Shown: piece by piece, positions 8,480-17,088 of the stretch
Layout of the letters: every line of letters starts with the position of its first letter
How positions within the stretch are numbered: the first letter of the stretch is position 1
Origin: Dielma sp000508965
Lineage (GTDB): Bacteria; Bacillota_I; Bacilli_A; Erysipelotrichales; Erysipelotrichaceae
Assembly (NCBI GenBank): GCA_000508965.1
Contig: BAHV02000016.1
Span: 186,001 to 250,000 of the forward strand
DNA length: 64,000 nt
Reading direction: 5' to 3'
Program-made: the position numbers and the translations under genes
The notes under the pieces: model-generated
Seen by the model: only the letters and a program-made list of their open reading frames with translations
Told to the model about the DNA's origin: nothing
Database searches by the model: none

Positions 8480-9097
8480 TCATTTACTTGCACGGCGTCT
8501 TTTTACCATAAACATTGTGACACATAGCCCAACCGCGATATAGACAAGCCAAAAAAGCGGATATGCGATCAATGGCTGTACAAGCTGCGGATACGGGGCG
8601 GCATAGCCAGCCAAGAGTATATTATAGATAAATGAAAATGGAATCAAGGTCAGCAGCCAGATATTGATCATCCAGAAATTGCAGCTGGCACTAGCCTTCG
8701 TAGATTCTGAAGCGGCAAACATGCCAATCCCGTAAACCATACAGCCAACTGCCATTATGACTAAGCCAATGACGATTGATGTCGCAAGCTGTTCTTCATG
8801 CCAAACTGCCGCTGACATAATCAAGCCGATAAAATTAAATACCGTTGCTGTGATAACGAAAATATTGGCATTGGGCAGCTTTTTACCATTGTCAGCTTCC
8901 TCGATGCCCTTGAGGAGATAATCTGTCGTAACCCCAAAATATTCACTCAGCAGGATAAGCTTATCTAAATCGGGAATACTCTGTTCACTTTCCCATTTCG
9001 ATACTGCCTGTCTTGAAACGCCAAGCTGATCAGCCAAGCCCTCCTGTGAAATGCCCCGCTGCTTTCTTAACTGCTGAATCCGATCTGATAAATTCAT
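8480..9097 (-). CDS. XRE-family regulator with C-terminal membrane domain
   Basis: A 205-residue protein with a Cro/CI helix-turn-helix in residues 1-65 (RKQRGISQEGLADQLGVSR, then KWESEQSIPDLDKL) joined to about four transmembrane helices (residues 75-200) and a basic tail. This layout is common in Bacillota, where the membrane part may sense envelope or antimicrobial stress; no target is evident. The ATG at 9097 has AAGGAG upstream. It stands alone between a HAD phosphatase and the amino-acid operon. Confidence 0.85.
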   Translation of the reverse strand: MNLSDRIQQLRKQRGISQEGLADQLGVSRQAVSKWESEQSIPDLDKLILLSEYFGVTTDYLLKGIEEADNGKKLPNANIFVITATVFNFIGLIMSAAVWHEEQLATSIVIGLVIMAVGCMVYGIGMFAASESTKASASCNFWMINIWLLTLIPFSFIYNILLAGYAAPYPQLVQPLIAYPLFWLVYIAVGLCVTMFMVKRRRASK

Positions 9098-9229
9098 AAT
9101 AAAACTCCTTTCCTGATAAGCTCATCTTATCAAGAAAGCAGCTGTCATGAACACCAACCGCGTCTTGAAAGTTGTCAACCAGTAGTTGCAAATGCCTGTC
9201 AAAAACCTTATATCGTTAAAATCAGCGAT

Positions 9230-10099
9230 TTAAAAGCAGTATTTTTCAATTGCGGCTGCTACGCCATCCTCATCATTGCTTAAAGTCAGATCATAAGCCT
9301 CCGCTTTAACATAGGACTCCGCATTACCCATAGCTATGGAATATTTTACCTTAGAAAACATATCGATATCATTTTCACCGTCACCTATCACCAGTACTTC
9401 ATCAACACCGATGTTTTCATCCTTCATCAGTTTTTCAAGACAGCTGCCTTTCGTAATTCCCTTGGGTGAAAATTCGATTGCTCTGGGAACTGGACGCACT
9501 AATTCACAATCCGCAAATCGCTCACTCAGCTCTGCCATAATGGAAGTGACATATTCCGGCTCACGCATAAATGTTATTTTATTTAATTCCCATGGCAGCT
9601 GAGCGGCTGAATACACCCAATGAATATATGGATATCCGTTGCGGGTATCACCAAGCCAGCCCCAGGCACCGCCAGTCCATGGATAATCATCCGGCAGCTG
9701 CAGTCTTTTTCGTTCCTTCTGTTTTTGCGCAAAAACCCAAGGCGTCATCGCCATATAGATTGAATCATCAAGATAACACTGAATCTCGCCGGCATATTTT
9801 TTCAGTTCATTAAAAATAGTAACGATCTGATTATGATTCAGCCGTTTAAATAAAACTCGTTCATTGCTTTGCAGATGACGGTATGCCATCCCATTGACCT
9901 CGATAAAATAGCCATCATATTTTTTCATATCCAATGCTTCCGCATAAGGATAAAGCCGGTACTGACTGCGGCCGCTGGCCAGAATCAGCTTGATTCCCTG
10001 CTGCTGACATTTCATTAATACCGCTTTATTGCGGCTGCTGATTTGATCCTTACTGTTCAGTAAGGTCCCATCCATATCGGTTACGATCCATTTAATCAT
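9230..10099 (-). CDS. Cof-type HAD-superfamily phosphatase
   Basis: A 289-residue cytosolic haloacid dehalogenase-type hydrolase. Motif I is DMDGTLLNS near residue 8, motif II LASGRS near 41, the motif III lysine lies before the cap's end, and motif IV is GDGENDIDMF near 240. The C2B cap occupies the middle. Such enzymes dephosphorylate sugar phosphates or flavin/PLP phosphates with broad specificity; nothing nearby narrows the substrate. Monocistronic in appearance. Confidence 0.88.
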   Translation of the reverse strand: MIKWIVTDMDGTLLNSKDQISSRNKAVLMKCQQQGIKLILASGRSQYRLYPYAEALDMKKYDGYFIEVNGMAYRHLQSNERVLFKRLNHNQIVTIFNELKKYAGEIQCYLDDSIYMAMTPWVFAQKQKERKRLQLPDDYPWTGGAWGWLGDTRNGYPYIHWVYSAAQLPWELNKITFMREPEYVTSIMAELSERFADCELVRPVPRAIEFSPKGITKGSCLEKLMKDENIGVDEVLVIGDGENDIDMFSKVKYSIAMGNAESYVKAEAYDLTLSNDEDGVAAAIEKYCF

Positions 10100-10166
10100 C
10101 TAATCACGCCTTTCAGTCCTTATTGTATCAGCAAAGTGAAGGGTCATGCAAATAATTTTATCCGGA

Positions 10167-11345
10167 TCAGGAAGTATGCTGAAGCAGTTTAGAATAAGTC
10201 AAATCAATCATAAAGGCGCCTAAAGGGGCTGTAATCAAGATAGATAATACCGCGATAGTTAGAACCAATTCTCCGCATGACAAACCCATCGCCAGGGGAA
10301 TTGAGCCGATTGCTGCCTGAACGGTGGCTTTTGGCGTATAAGCAATCATGCAGAAAAGACGCTCACGGCTGCTTAGATCACTTTTGAATAGACAGCAGGC
10401 CACGCCCAGCATACGAATTGCCAGCACACAGACTATCAGGAAGACAGCAGGTAAGCCAGCTGCTGCCGCATAATTGATATTTACAGCCGCGCCGACTAAG
10501 ACAAAAAGCATGATCTCTCCGCCTTTCCATAATGTTGAGAAAATGGGCGGCAGAGTTTTGGCATGATTTGGTGAGCATTTTTGAAGGGTGATCCCCATAC
10601 TCATTACCGCCAATAAACCAGAAAGTGCCACCCGCCCCTTTAAGATATTTTCCAATCCACACAGCAGCAATGCAGCACTTAGGACAAGCAAGACTTGATA
10701 GGGCTCAGATTTAACCCATTTTAAGAGCCACTGCAGCAGCCAGCCGCTCAAACAGCCCGTCAGTATGCCTAAAAGAATAGAGACGGGAATATCGGCAAAA
10801 CTGAGCAGCGTCACAGTGCCGCCGGCCGCTAATGATGTGAAAATGGAAAATAATACGATCACAAACACATCGTCGACGGAAGCGCCAGCCAGAAGCAGCT
10901 GCGGAATACTCTTATCGCTGCCATAACCACTTTCCATAAGCTTCAGCATTTTAGGCACTATGACAGCGGGTGAAACAGCGCCGACAACACTGCCCAGCAA
11001 GGCTGCTTCAATGACCGTAATATTGAAGATGCGCGGCGCGATCAGCACCATGGCGGCAATTTCAAAGCAAGCAGGCAAAAAACACATCAGGATTGCCGGC
11101 CGGCCCACTCTTTTTAAATCATTAATATCTAATGACAGACCCGCTCTCAGCAAAATGATCACCAATGCAAGCTGTCTTAAATCAGCAGAGATGGACAGCA
11201 GTGAATCACTAAGCAGCTGCAAGCCGAAGGGTCCCAGCAAAATCCCTGCAAGAAGCATGCCAAACAATGCAGGCAGATGCAGCTTTTCAGCCGCTGAGCC
11301 GGCAAATATACCGACAATAAAAAGTAAAGCTAAGCTTGTTAACAT
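10167..11345 (-). CDS. Cation/proton antiporter under fluoride riboswitch control
   Basis: About 392 residues and roughly 12 transmembrane helices, of the NhaP-like CPA fold. Visible signatures are the N-terminal LPALFGMLLAGILLGPFG, GAVSPAVIVPKM, the ion-binding ASVDDVFVIVLF and YTPKATVQAAIGSIPL. The ATG at 11345 is chosen because AAAGGGG precedes it; an upstream open frame runs through the riboswitch and is not coding. Antiporters of this type are among the gene classes known to follow fluoride riboswitches, so a role in fluoride tolerance (direct efflux, or ion and pH balance during exposure) is likely. Ion specificity cannot be read from the sequence. Confidence 0.87.
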   Translation of the reverse strand: MLTSLALLFIVGIFAGSAAEKLHLPALFGMLLAGILLGPFGLQLLSDSLLSISADLRQLALVIILLRAGLSLDINDLKRVGRPAILMCFLPACFEIAAMVLIAPRIFNITVIEAALLGSVVGAVSPAVIVPKMLKLMESGYGSDKSIPQLLLAGASVDDVFVIVLFSIFTSLAAGGTVTLLSFADIPVSILLGILTGCLSGWLLQWLLKWVKSEPYQVLLVLSAALLLCGLENILKGRVALSGLLAVMSMGITLQKCSPNHAKTLPPIFSTLWKGGEIMLFVLVGAAVNINYAAAAGLPAVFLIVCVLAIRMLGVACCLFKSDLSSRERLFCMIAYTPKATVQAAIGSIPLAMGLSCGELVLTIAVLSILITAPLGAFMIDLTYSKLLQHTS

Positions 11346-11360
11346 AATTAATCCCCTTTC

Positions 11361-11450
11361 AAAAAAAAGCTGATGATCCACAACAAAAATGTTGCAGAAG
11401 TCATCAGCTTTACGCGGTTTCGGTTTATTCCGAGGGAGAACTTCATTCCC
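11361..11450 (-). promoter_or_regulatory. Fluoride (crcB) riboswitch with overlapping terminator
   Basis: On the minus strand the aptamer (11450 to 11394) reads GGGAATGAAGTTCTCCC, a small TCGG/CCGA hairpin, AACCGC, GTAAA, then GCTGATGACTTCTGC. This matches the crcB consensus of a GGNGAUG...GUUC...CC first stem, AACCGC, and a GCUGAUGACUCCUAC-like 3' end. The loop GAAGT can pair with ACTTC as the expected pseudoknot. The same AGCTGATGA can instead pair with TCATCAGCT followed by eight T (11361-11410) as an intrinsic terminator. Fluoride binding should prevent terminator formation and switch the antiporter gene on. Confidence 0.88.
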
Positions 11451-11457
11451 AATTACT

Positions 11458-11486
11458 ATTCTAGCATAAACAGCTAAATCAATCAA
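11458..11486 (-). promoter_or_regulatory. Promoter of the fluoride riboswitch transcript
   Basis: TTGATT (11481-11486), a 17-bp spacer and TAGAAT (11458-11463) preceded by TGC, giving an extended -10. The predicted start is a few bases before the aptamer. Confidence 0.75.
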
Positions 11487-11492
11487 GGCTTA

Positions 11493-12155
11493 TTAACAGT
11501 TACAGCCAAGCACACTATCGACAGGCAGCGCAAACAAACAGCCGCCAGCCTCACTCTTCAAGCCGCAGGTCTGGTTGATTGCTTCCATAATAGCCTGTTT
11601 CTTATCAGCCGTGCTCAGAATCAGAATCACATCCTTTTCCGCTTGAACCGCCAGGCCCATAAATGACTGACTGGCTTCACTGTCTAATGATCGGGCATGC
11701 AGCAATGTACCGCCCTCTGCCCCTGCCTTTCTAGCTTCTGCCATCACTAACTCCTGACAGCCTTTGTTTACAACTGCGCAAATTAAAGCATATTTCCCTT
11801 CTTCCATAGACACTGTCTCCTTGTCATGATTAAGCATGATATTTTTTAAAAATAAACTGCTGATACTGCTCAGCGGCATGGTAAAAATAATCCCGCTGTT
11901 TGGTTTTTCAATATGAATTGCCGCTGCAATTGCCTTTTGAAGTGATGCAAGAATATGGGCAGGCGCAAAAGTAAATACAAGCTCTTTTTCCGTTTCTCCC
12001 AGACCGAGATAATTCAAATACTCACTGCCGGCAGTGCCTGAGGCCATACACGCATAAGAAAAATACAGCTGATGCTGATGGCAGATACTGCCGATTCGAT
12101 TTCCCTGATCACGATTAACGATCAGTACCATACATTTTACAGTCGCTTTGCTCAT
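11493..12155 (-). CDS. Tandem P-II-like (GlnB-type) signalling protein
   Basis: A 220-residue soluble protein with two similar ferredoxin-like halves (about residues 1-105 and 115-220). Each half begins with a strand (VKCMVLIVNRDQG; YALICAVVNKGCQ) and ends in a proline-containing strand (GIIFTMPLSSISS; GCLFALPVDSVLG). The pattern is that of P-II-related proteins, but the classical uridylylated T-loop tyrosine is not seen. Its ATG overlaps the stop of the DUF1538 gene (ATGA), so it probably regulates that membrane protein. The C-terminus ends CNC. Confidence 0.72.
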   Translation of the reverse strand: MSKATVKCMVLIVNRDQGNRIGSICHQHQLYFSYACMASGTAGSEYLNYLGLGETEKELVFTFAPAHILASLQKAIAAAIHIEKPNSGIIFTMPLSSISSLFLKNIMLNHDKETVSMEEGKYALICAVVNKGCQELVMAEARKAGAEGGTLLHARSLDSEASQSFMGLAVQAEKDVILILSTADKKQAIMEAINQTCGLKSEAGGCLFALPVDSVLGCNC

Positions 12156-13660
12156 AGTTCAGCCTCCTCAAACTCTATAATCTGATCTTCACCCTCTAAA
12201 TCCAGCTTTAGCTCACGCTGTTTCAGCTTCATCATCAATCCCAAAAGCTGAATCGTCAACAGCGGTGTCATTGCTACAAGGGCGACGATACCAAACGCAT
12301 CGGTTAAGACATTACCGCCGATGGCTTCACAGGCTCCCATCGCAAAAGGCAGCAAAAATGTCGCTGTCATCGGACCGCTGGCAACACCGCCGCTGTCAAA
12401 AGCAATAGCCGTAAAAATTTCCGGTACATAAAAACTCAAAAGCAAAGAAAGCGCATAGCCGGGTAGCAGGAAAAACATAATATTGATCCCGCTTAAAATC
12501 CGCAGCATCGCAATGCCTAAGGACAAGGCCACACCAATTGATAAAGAAAGCTCCATCGCCCGTGCCGAAATCGTTCCCGCCGAAATTTCTGCCACCTGTT
12601 CCTTGAGCACATGAACGGCCGGTTCAGCCTTTACGATAAAATAGCCGATGACCATGCCGATCGGTATCAAAACCCACGCATAAGGCAGCGTGACAATTTG
12701 GGCGCCCAGATAACTGCCTGCCGGCATAAAACCGACATTTACGCCGCACAGAAATAAAACAAGACCGATAAATGTATAAATAGTACCAATGATAATTTTG
12801 ACTAACTGACGTTTTAAAAAACAGCGGGTTACGCACTGAAACAGGCAGAAGAAGATTAAAATCGGACCCAGCGCTTTACCTACTTCAAGGATTGTATGCG
12901 GTATTTCTGCCATAAAGGTTTTAAAGACATCTTGTGTTGTTTCAACATGAACCATCTCAAAAGGTGTATAGCTGACACCCTCAGGATGATAAAGAATACC
13001 TAATATCAACACCGCCAGGATAGGACCAATGGAACACAGCGCGACTAAGCCAAAGCTTTCTTCCTGCGAATGGGCTTCATCATTGAAACGAGCCAGACCG
13101 ATACCCAATGCCATGATAAAAGGTACGGTAATTGGACCGGTAGTCACACCGCCGCTGTCAAAAGCAACAGCCAAAAAGCTGTCAGGCGTAAAATAAGCTA
13201 GGATAAAGACTGCCGCATATAAAATCAGCAGCATATAGTTCAGCTTGAGTTTAAAGATTGTTCTCAGCAATGCCAAAACGAGAAAAATACCTACACCCGC
13301 GGCCACTGTCCAAATCAAAATACTGTCCGGAACTGCCGGTACTTGATGTGCTAATACCGTTAAATCCGGTTCCGCAGCCGTAATAATCACACCCATCGCA
13401 AAGGTCACTAGAATCATGATCGGCAAACGCCGGGCTTTAACCAATTCACTGCCTGCCCCTTCACCGATCGGCATCATCGACAGCTCCGCACCCAACGCAA
13501 AGAAGCCCATGCCGGCAACCAGCAGCAAAGCCCCTGCCAAAAACATCAGCATCATGCCCAGCGGCAGCGGTGCGATGGTAATACTTAATAAAAAGACAAT
13601 CAAGGTAATCGGAATTACCGAAGCCAATGCTTCATTAATTTTCTGTTTTAACTTTCTCAT
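12152..13660 (-). CDS. DUF1538 family membrane protein with two repeats
   Basis: A 502-residue protein with about 12 transmembrane helices in two homologous halves. Each half has the signature AFDSGGV(T/A)(T/S)GP (AVAFDSGGVTTGP and AIAFDSGGVASGP). DUF1538 proteins are known as pairs or fusions; a two-component member (UmpAB) has been reported, as I recall, as a Na+/H+ antiporter. Here both units are fused into one chain and the gene is coupled to a P-II-like protein, which suggests nucleotide- or metabolite-gated ion transport. Transport activity is inferred. Confidence 0.82.
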   Translation of the reverse strand: MRKLKQKINEALASVIPITLIVFLLSITIAPLPLGMMLMFLAGALLLVAGMGFFALGAELSMMPIGEGAGSELVKARRLPIMILVTFAMGVIITAAEPDLTVLAHQVPAVPDSILIWTVAAGVGIFLVLALLRTIFKLKLNYMLLILYAAVFILAYFTPDSFLAVAFDSGGVTTGPITVPFIMALGIGLARFNDEAHSQEESFGLVALCSIGPILAVLILGILYHPEGVSYTPFEMVHVETTQDVFKTFMAEIPHTILEVGKALGPILIFFCLFQCVTRCFLKRQLVKIIIGTIYTFIGLVLFLCGVNVGFMPAGSYLGAQIVTLPYAWVLIPIGMVIGYFIVKAEPAVHVLKEQVAEISAGTISARAMELSLSIGVALSLGIAMLRILSGINIMFFLLPGYALSLLLSFYVPEIFTAIAFDSGGVASGPMTATFLLPFAMGACEAIGGNVLTDAFGIVALVAMTPLLTIQLLGLMMKLKQRELKLDLEGEDQIIEFEEAEL

Positions 13661-13753
13661 TCGTCACCTCTTTCCATATTATGTTAGTTTAAGTTAATTA
13701 TAACATATATTTTCATTTCTTTCTGTAAAAAATGATAAAGTATCCAAGAAATA

Positions 13754-13870
13754 TTGACAGGCAAATCTGCTTCATGTAAACTTATCTGCATGAAGGTTTT
13801 TTGAATAAATCTTACTTGTTCAGGGTGAACATGTACTCATAGTTTTATGGGTACATTTTGTATTTTTAGG
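13754..13870 (+). promoter_or_regulatory. Promoter and structured leader of the MATE gene
   Basis: TTGACA (13754-13759), 17 bp, TAAACT (13777-13782). The following leader of about 90 nt can form a GTTCA/TGAAC hairpin and a 10-bp stem, ATGTACTCAT/ATGGGTACAT (13831-13856), followed by a T-rich run ending at the ribosome site AGGAGGG. This resembles a transcription attenuator, although the T-tract is interrupted. I could not match it to a known riboswitch class. Confidence 0.55.
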
Positions 13871-13880
13871 AGGGATGTTT

Positions 13881-15245
13881 ATGAAGAATACCGTTAATGG
13901 GATTACGGAAGGAGTTATTTGGAAACAGCTGCTGATTTTCTTTTTCCCGATCGTCTTAGGTACCTTTTTCCAACAGCTTTACAATACGGTCGATGCGATT
14001 ATCGTCGGTAACTTTGTCGGCAAGGAAGCCCTTGCTTCCGTAGGCGGTACGACCGGCACACTGATTAACCTAACGGTTGGCTTTTTCGTTGGTCTCTCCT
14101 CCGGTGCCGGTGTTGTCTTAGCACAATACTTCGGCGCACAGGATCGCGAAAACATTCATCGCTCTGTTCATACATCAATCGCGTTGGGAATTTTGGGCGG
14201 TGCCATATTGATGGTTATCGGCATTTTTGGGGCGGAAAGTGCCATGCGGATGATGCAGACGCCTGAGGAAATCATGGCTTATTCCTTAACCTATCTGCGA
14301 ATTTATTTTATCGGTGTCATTCCGCAGATGATCTATAATATGGGTTCCGGGCTTTTACGGGCCGTCGGTGATGCCAAACGGCCGCTGTATTATCTGATTG
14401 CCGCCTGCGGTGTCAATATCGTTCTGGACTTAATATTCGTTGTGGTCTTTCGCTGGGAAGTCATGGGGGTCGCCATCGCAACAATTCTTTCTCAGCTGGT
14501 AAGCGCGATTCTGGTCTCCTATACGCTGATCCGCTCCGATACGCTTTATCAGCTGCATCCTCGAGAAATCAGCTTAAACCCGACTATCTTAAAAGAAATT
14601 ATCATTATCGGTCTGCCGGCTGGACTGCAGTCCGTCATGTATGCAGTATCCAATGTTATCATTCAGTCAAGCATCAACGCTTACGGTACAAATTCGATTG
14701 CCGCTTGGACCGCTTATGGCAAAATTGACGGCTTGTTCTGGATGGTGATGGGTGCTTTTGGGGTAGCTATTACTACCTTTGTCGGTCAAAACTTTGGCGC
14801 CCGTAAGCTTGATCGAGTGCATAAGAGTGTAAAAATATCGATCCTTATGGCCTCGATAACCGCCGTCGCTATTTCATGCCTCTTCTTAAGTACCGGTCAG
14901 TTCATCTATCGCCTCTTTACCAATGATGCTCAGGTAATTGAAATCGGTATGCAGATTCTATGGATTTTAGGCCCCTTCTATGTCTGTTATGTATGCATTG
15001 AACTGCTTTCAGGCGCCATGCGCGGCTGCGGTGAATCGTTTGTGCCGATGGTGATGACTGCCTTGGGCATCTGCGGCTTAAGAATTGCTTGGATTGCCTA
15101 TTATATGCCGCAAAACGTATTGCTGGATAAGATTCTGCAATGTTACCCTTTGACCTGGATCGTAACTTCCATTTTCTTTATCCTCTATTATCTGCAGGGC
15201 GGCTGGCTGAAACGCCGCAAATTAAAAGCCGGTATCACTGAATAA
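13881..15245 (+). CDS. MATE-family multidrug/cation efflux protein
   Basis: About 454 residues and 12 transmembrane helices in two MatE halves. Typical segments are PIVLGTFFQQLYNTVDAIIVGNFVG near the N-terminus, PQMIYNMGSGLLRAVGDAKRP in the first half and GAMRGCGESFVP in the second. It should export organic cations or drugs using a Na+ or H+ gradient. ATG 13881 is preferred to 13875 because AGGAGGG ends at 13874. The leader may control it. Ligand unknown. Confidence 0.9.
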   Translation: MKNTVNGITEGVIWKQLLIFFFPIVLGTFFQQLYNTVDAIIVGNFVGKEALASVGGTTGTLINLTVGFFVGLSSGAGVVLAQYFGAQDRENIHRSVHTSIALGILGGAILMVIGIFGAESAMRMMQTPEEIMAYSLTYLRIYFIGVIPQMIYNMGSGLLRAVGDAKRPLYYLIAACGVNIVLDLIFVVVFRWEVMGVAIATILSQLVSAILVSYTLIRSDTLYQLHPREISLNPTILKEIIIIGLPAGLQSVMYAVSNVIIQSSINAYGTNSIAAWTAYGKIDGLFWMVMGAFGVAITTFVGQNFGARKLDRVHKSVKISILMASITAVAISCLFLSTGQFIYRLFTNDAQVIEIGMQILWILGPFYVCYVCIELLSGAMRGCGESFVPMVMTALGICGLRIAWIAYYMPQNVLLDKILQCYPLTWIVTSIFFILYYLQGGWLKRRKLKAGITE

Positions 15246-15248
15246 GCA

Positions 15249-15276
15249 AAGGACCCTACCAAGGGTCCTTCTTTTT
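15249..15276 (+). terminator. Terminator after the MATE gene
   Basis: AAGGACCCT and AGGGTCCTT form a 9-bp stem with a short loop, followed by CTTTTT. It lies between convergent genes and could also help stop the lipoprotein transcript. Confidence 0.8.
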
Positions 15277-15277
15277 A

Positions 15278-16957
15278 CTATTGTCCAATCTTTAAATCGA
15301 TCGCATGTTTATTTTCCAAGCTCTTGCGAATCGCTTTTAAGATATCGCCATGACCGTCCTGCAGACTCATCGTCGCTGATGATGTCACATCGGCAAGCAT
15401 ATCTTTTTCTTCTTGACTCAATGCTTCATATTTCTTCACATCTTCGTCCTTAGAAACGTTGGCCTGCAATGGACGTCCGTTTAAATCAGAGCAGTATTTC
15501 GCAAACCATTCCTCAACCTCATCAACGCTCATGCCGACAAAAATCGATTCATATTTATCCATCTGCTGATACCAATAACCGGTACCCATCACATAACCGT
15601 CGCCGCGTTCGCGTTTGGTCTTCCAGCCATCGATCTCAGACATAAACAAGTCTTCGGTATTCTCGGTAACACCATCAACCTTGCCGTCATGGTTCTCGTC
15701 GATATTATAGCTTTGACCCGGATAACCGCTGAAATGCGGCATTGTCTCACCATCATAATTCGGCGTTGCCACTTCCAGCTGGTCAATCATTATTGCGGCA
15801 ATTTTATCATTCTCATCAAATAAGGTTGTTACAAATACATCATTAAAGCTGTAAACCTGTACTTCCTGATCGTCCTTACCCGGACCTACACGGCCTGAGT
15901 TAGCGACACCAAAGCCTAATCCCTTCGCGCTTTCAATTGCTAAAGGACGACGGTTCTCATACGCCTTTTTGATTGCTTTTAAGATATCGCCATGACCGTC
16001 CTGCAGACTCATTGTCGCTGATGATGTCACATCGGCAAGCATGTCTTTTTCTTCTTGACTCAATGCTTCATATTTCTTCACATCTTCGTCCTTAGAAACG
16101 TTGGCCTGCAATGGACGTCCGTTTAAATCAGAGCAGTATTTCGCAAACCATTCCTCAACCTCATCAACGCTCATGCCGACAAAAATTGATTCATATTTAT
16201 CCATCTGCTGATACCAATAACCGGTACCCATCACATAACCGTCGCCGCGTTCGCGTTTGGTCTTCCAGCCATCGATCTCAGACATAAACAAGTCTTCGGT
16301 ATTCTCGGTAACACCATCAACCTTGCCGTCGTGATTTTCATCAATATTATAGCCAGTCTGGCCTGGATAACCGCTGAAATGCGGCATCGTTTCACCATCG
16401 TAATTCGGTGTCGCCACTTCCAGCTGATCAATATGCAATTCTAAGATTTTTCCTTCTTTATCAAAAATTGCACTTGCATAGACTTGATTAAAGCTGTAAA
16501 CCTGTATTTCCTGATCATCCTTGCCCGGACCTACTCGGCCTGAGCTGGCAACGCCAAAGCCCATATCGGCATCAGAAGCCACAACCTCATTGACATCCTT
16601 CTTACTCTCTTCAATCGGCCATGGATAAGCCTCAGGATCTAACGCGTTATTTACTGCATAAAGGATTCCCTTACTGGAAACGGTCGCGCCTGCGATGGTA
16701 TCCACTTCCGCAGTACCTGCTTCGACGATCTTCGCCGGCAGCTGTTCAATCGCATTCGATCCAATCCCCTGCGTCTCTTTTTCACCGACCGCTTCTACTT
16801 CGGTGATTTTTCCATCTTCGGTTGTCACCGTAACGGTGATCTCACCGCCAAAGCCCTTGCCGGTACCCGTCAGCGTTTTAACTTCCTTCTTTGGCGAACA
16901 GGCAGCCGTACCTACGACCAGCACACCACACAGCAATAATCCTGCCACTTTTTTCAT
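15278..16957 (-). CDS. FMN-binding lipoprotein with internal tandem duplication
   Basis: A 559-residue exported protein. Residues 1-20 form a lipoprotein signal (KKVAGLLLCGVLVVGTAAC) with lipidation expected at Cys20. Residues 30-108 are an FMN-binding domain whose flavinylation site is DTIAGATVSS; Thr92 is the expected ApbE-modified residue. Two nearly identical units of about 200 residues follow (132-334 and 347-548), each with GFGVAxSGRVGPGKDD, an EF-hand-like DENHDGKVDG loop and SSATMSLQDGHGD. Such proteins take part in extracytosolic flavin electron transfer; the repeat units may bind calcium or a substrate. A MerR-type promoter lies upstream. Confidence 0.83.
   Translation of the reverse strand: MKKVAGLLLCGVLVVGTAACSPKKEVKTLTGTGKGFGGEITVTVTTEDGKITEVEAVGEKETQGIGSNAIEQLPAKIVEAGTAEVDTIAGATVSSKGILYAVNNALDPEAYPWPIEESKKDVNEVVASDADMGFGVASSGRVGPGKDDQEIQVYSFNQVYASAIFDKEGKILELHIDQLEVATPNYDGETMPHFSGYPGQTGYNIDENHDGKVDGVTENTEDLFMSEIDGWKTKRERGDGYVMGTGYWYQQMDKYESIFVGMSVDEVEEWFAKYCSDLNGRPLQANVSKDEDVKKYEALSQEEKDMLADVTSSATMSLQDGHGDILKAIKKAYENRRPLAIESAKGLGFGVANSGRVGPGKDDQEVQVYSFNDVFVTTLFDENDKIAAIMIDQLEVATPNYDGETMPHFSGYPGQSYNIDENHDGKVDGVTENTEDLFMSEIDGWKTKRERGDGYVMGTGYWYQQMDKYESIFVGMSVDEVEEWFAKYCSDLNGRPLQANVSKDEDVKKYEALSQEEKDMLADVTSSATMSLQDGHGDILKAIRKSLENKHAIDLKIGQ
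15314..15919 (-). repeat. Direct repeat, C-terminal unit of the lipoprotein gene
   Basis: This unit matches 15956-16564 in direct orientation at an offset of about 642-645 bp. Over roughly 380 bp (15333-15710) the DNA is almost identical, with only scattered substitutions, and a 3-base indel at the GQS/GQTG position. The high nucleotide identity implies recent duplication or gene conversion. Confidence 0.93.
15956..16564 (-). repeat. Direct repeat, N-terminal unit of the lipoprotein gene
   Basis: Partner of 15314-15919. The first 50 residues of each unit differ more than the rest (NQVYASAIFDKEGK against NDVFVTTLFDENDK), so near-identity begins around HIDQLEVATPNYDG / IDQLEVATPNYDG and continues to DGHGDILKAI. 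Confidence 0.93.
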
Positions 16958-17009
16958 AACTTTCTCCTTTTCATCTCTTTGTGTTATGTAAGCGTTTAAC
17001 TCCGCCTTT

Positions 17010-17040
17010 ATTTTCCGCTATATAGTTAATATACAGTCAA
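17010..17040 (-). promoter_or_regulatory. MerR-type promoter of the FMN lipoprotein
   Basis: On the minus strand TTGACT (17035-17040) and GAAAAT (17010-17015) are separated by 19 bp, longer than the usual 17. The spacer holds a dyad, CTGTATA/TATATAG (17018-17036). A long spacer with a central dyad is the hallmark of promoters twisted open by MerR-family activators, and a MerR gene lies directly upstream. The -10 match is weak, as expected for such promoters. Confidence 0.6.
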
Positions 17041-17088
17041 GAAAATTTTCATAAATAAGCAGAAACTATGATTTTATGAACTAATAAT

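Noticed and set aside
11346..11486. N-terminal extension of the antiporter gene through the riboswitch
   Set aside because: The open frame covers the aptamer and terminator, lacks a ribosome site, and the antiporter has a strong one at the internal ATG.
15589..16431. Two near-identical 65-residue minus-strand frames (15589-15786 and 16231-16431)
   Set aside because: They are out-of-frame shadows of the duplicated lipoprotein segment and appear twice only because the DNA is duplicated.
16985..17000. CcpA-type cre site upstream of the FMN lipoprotein
   Set aside because: ATGTAAGCG matches the left half but the right half lacks the conserved CA, and the position inside the transcribed leader is not decisive.
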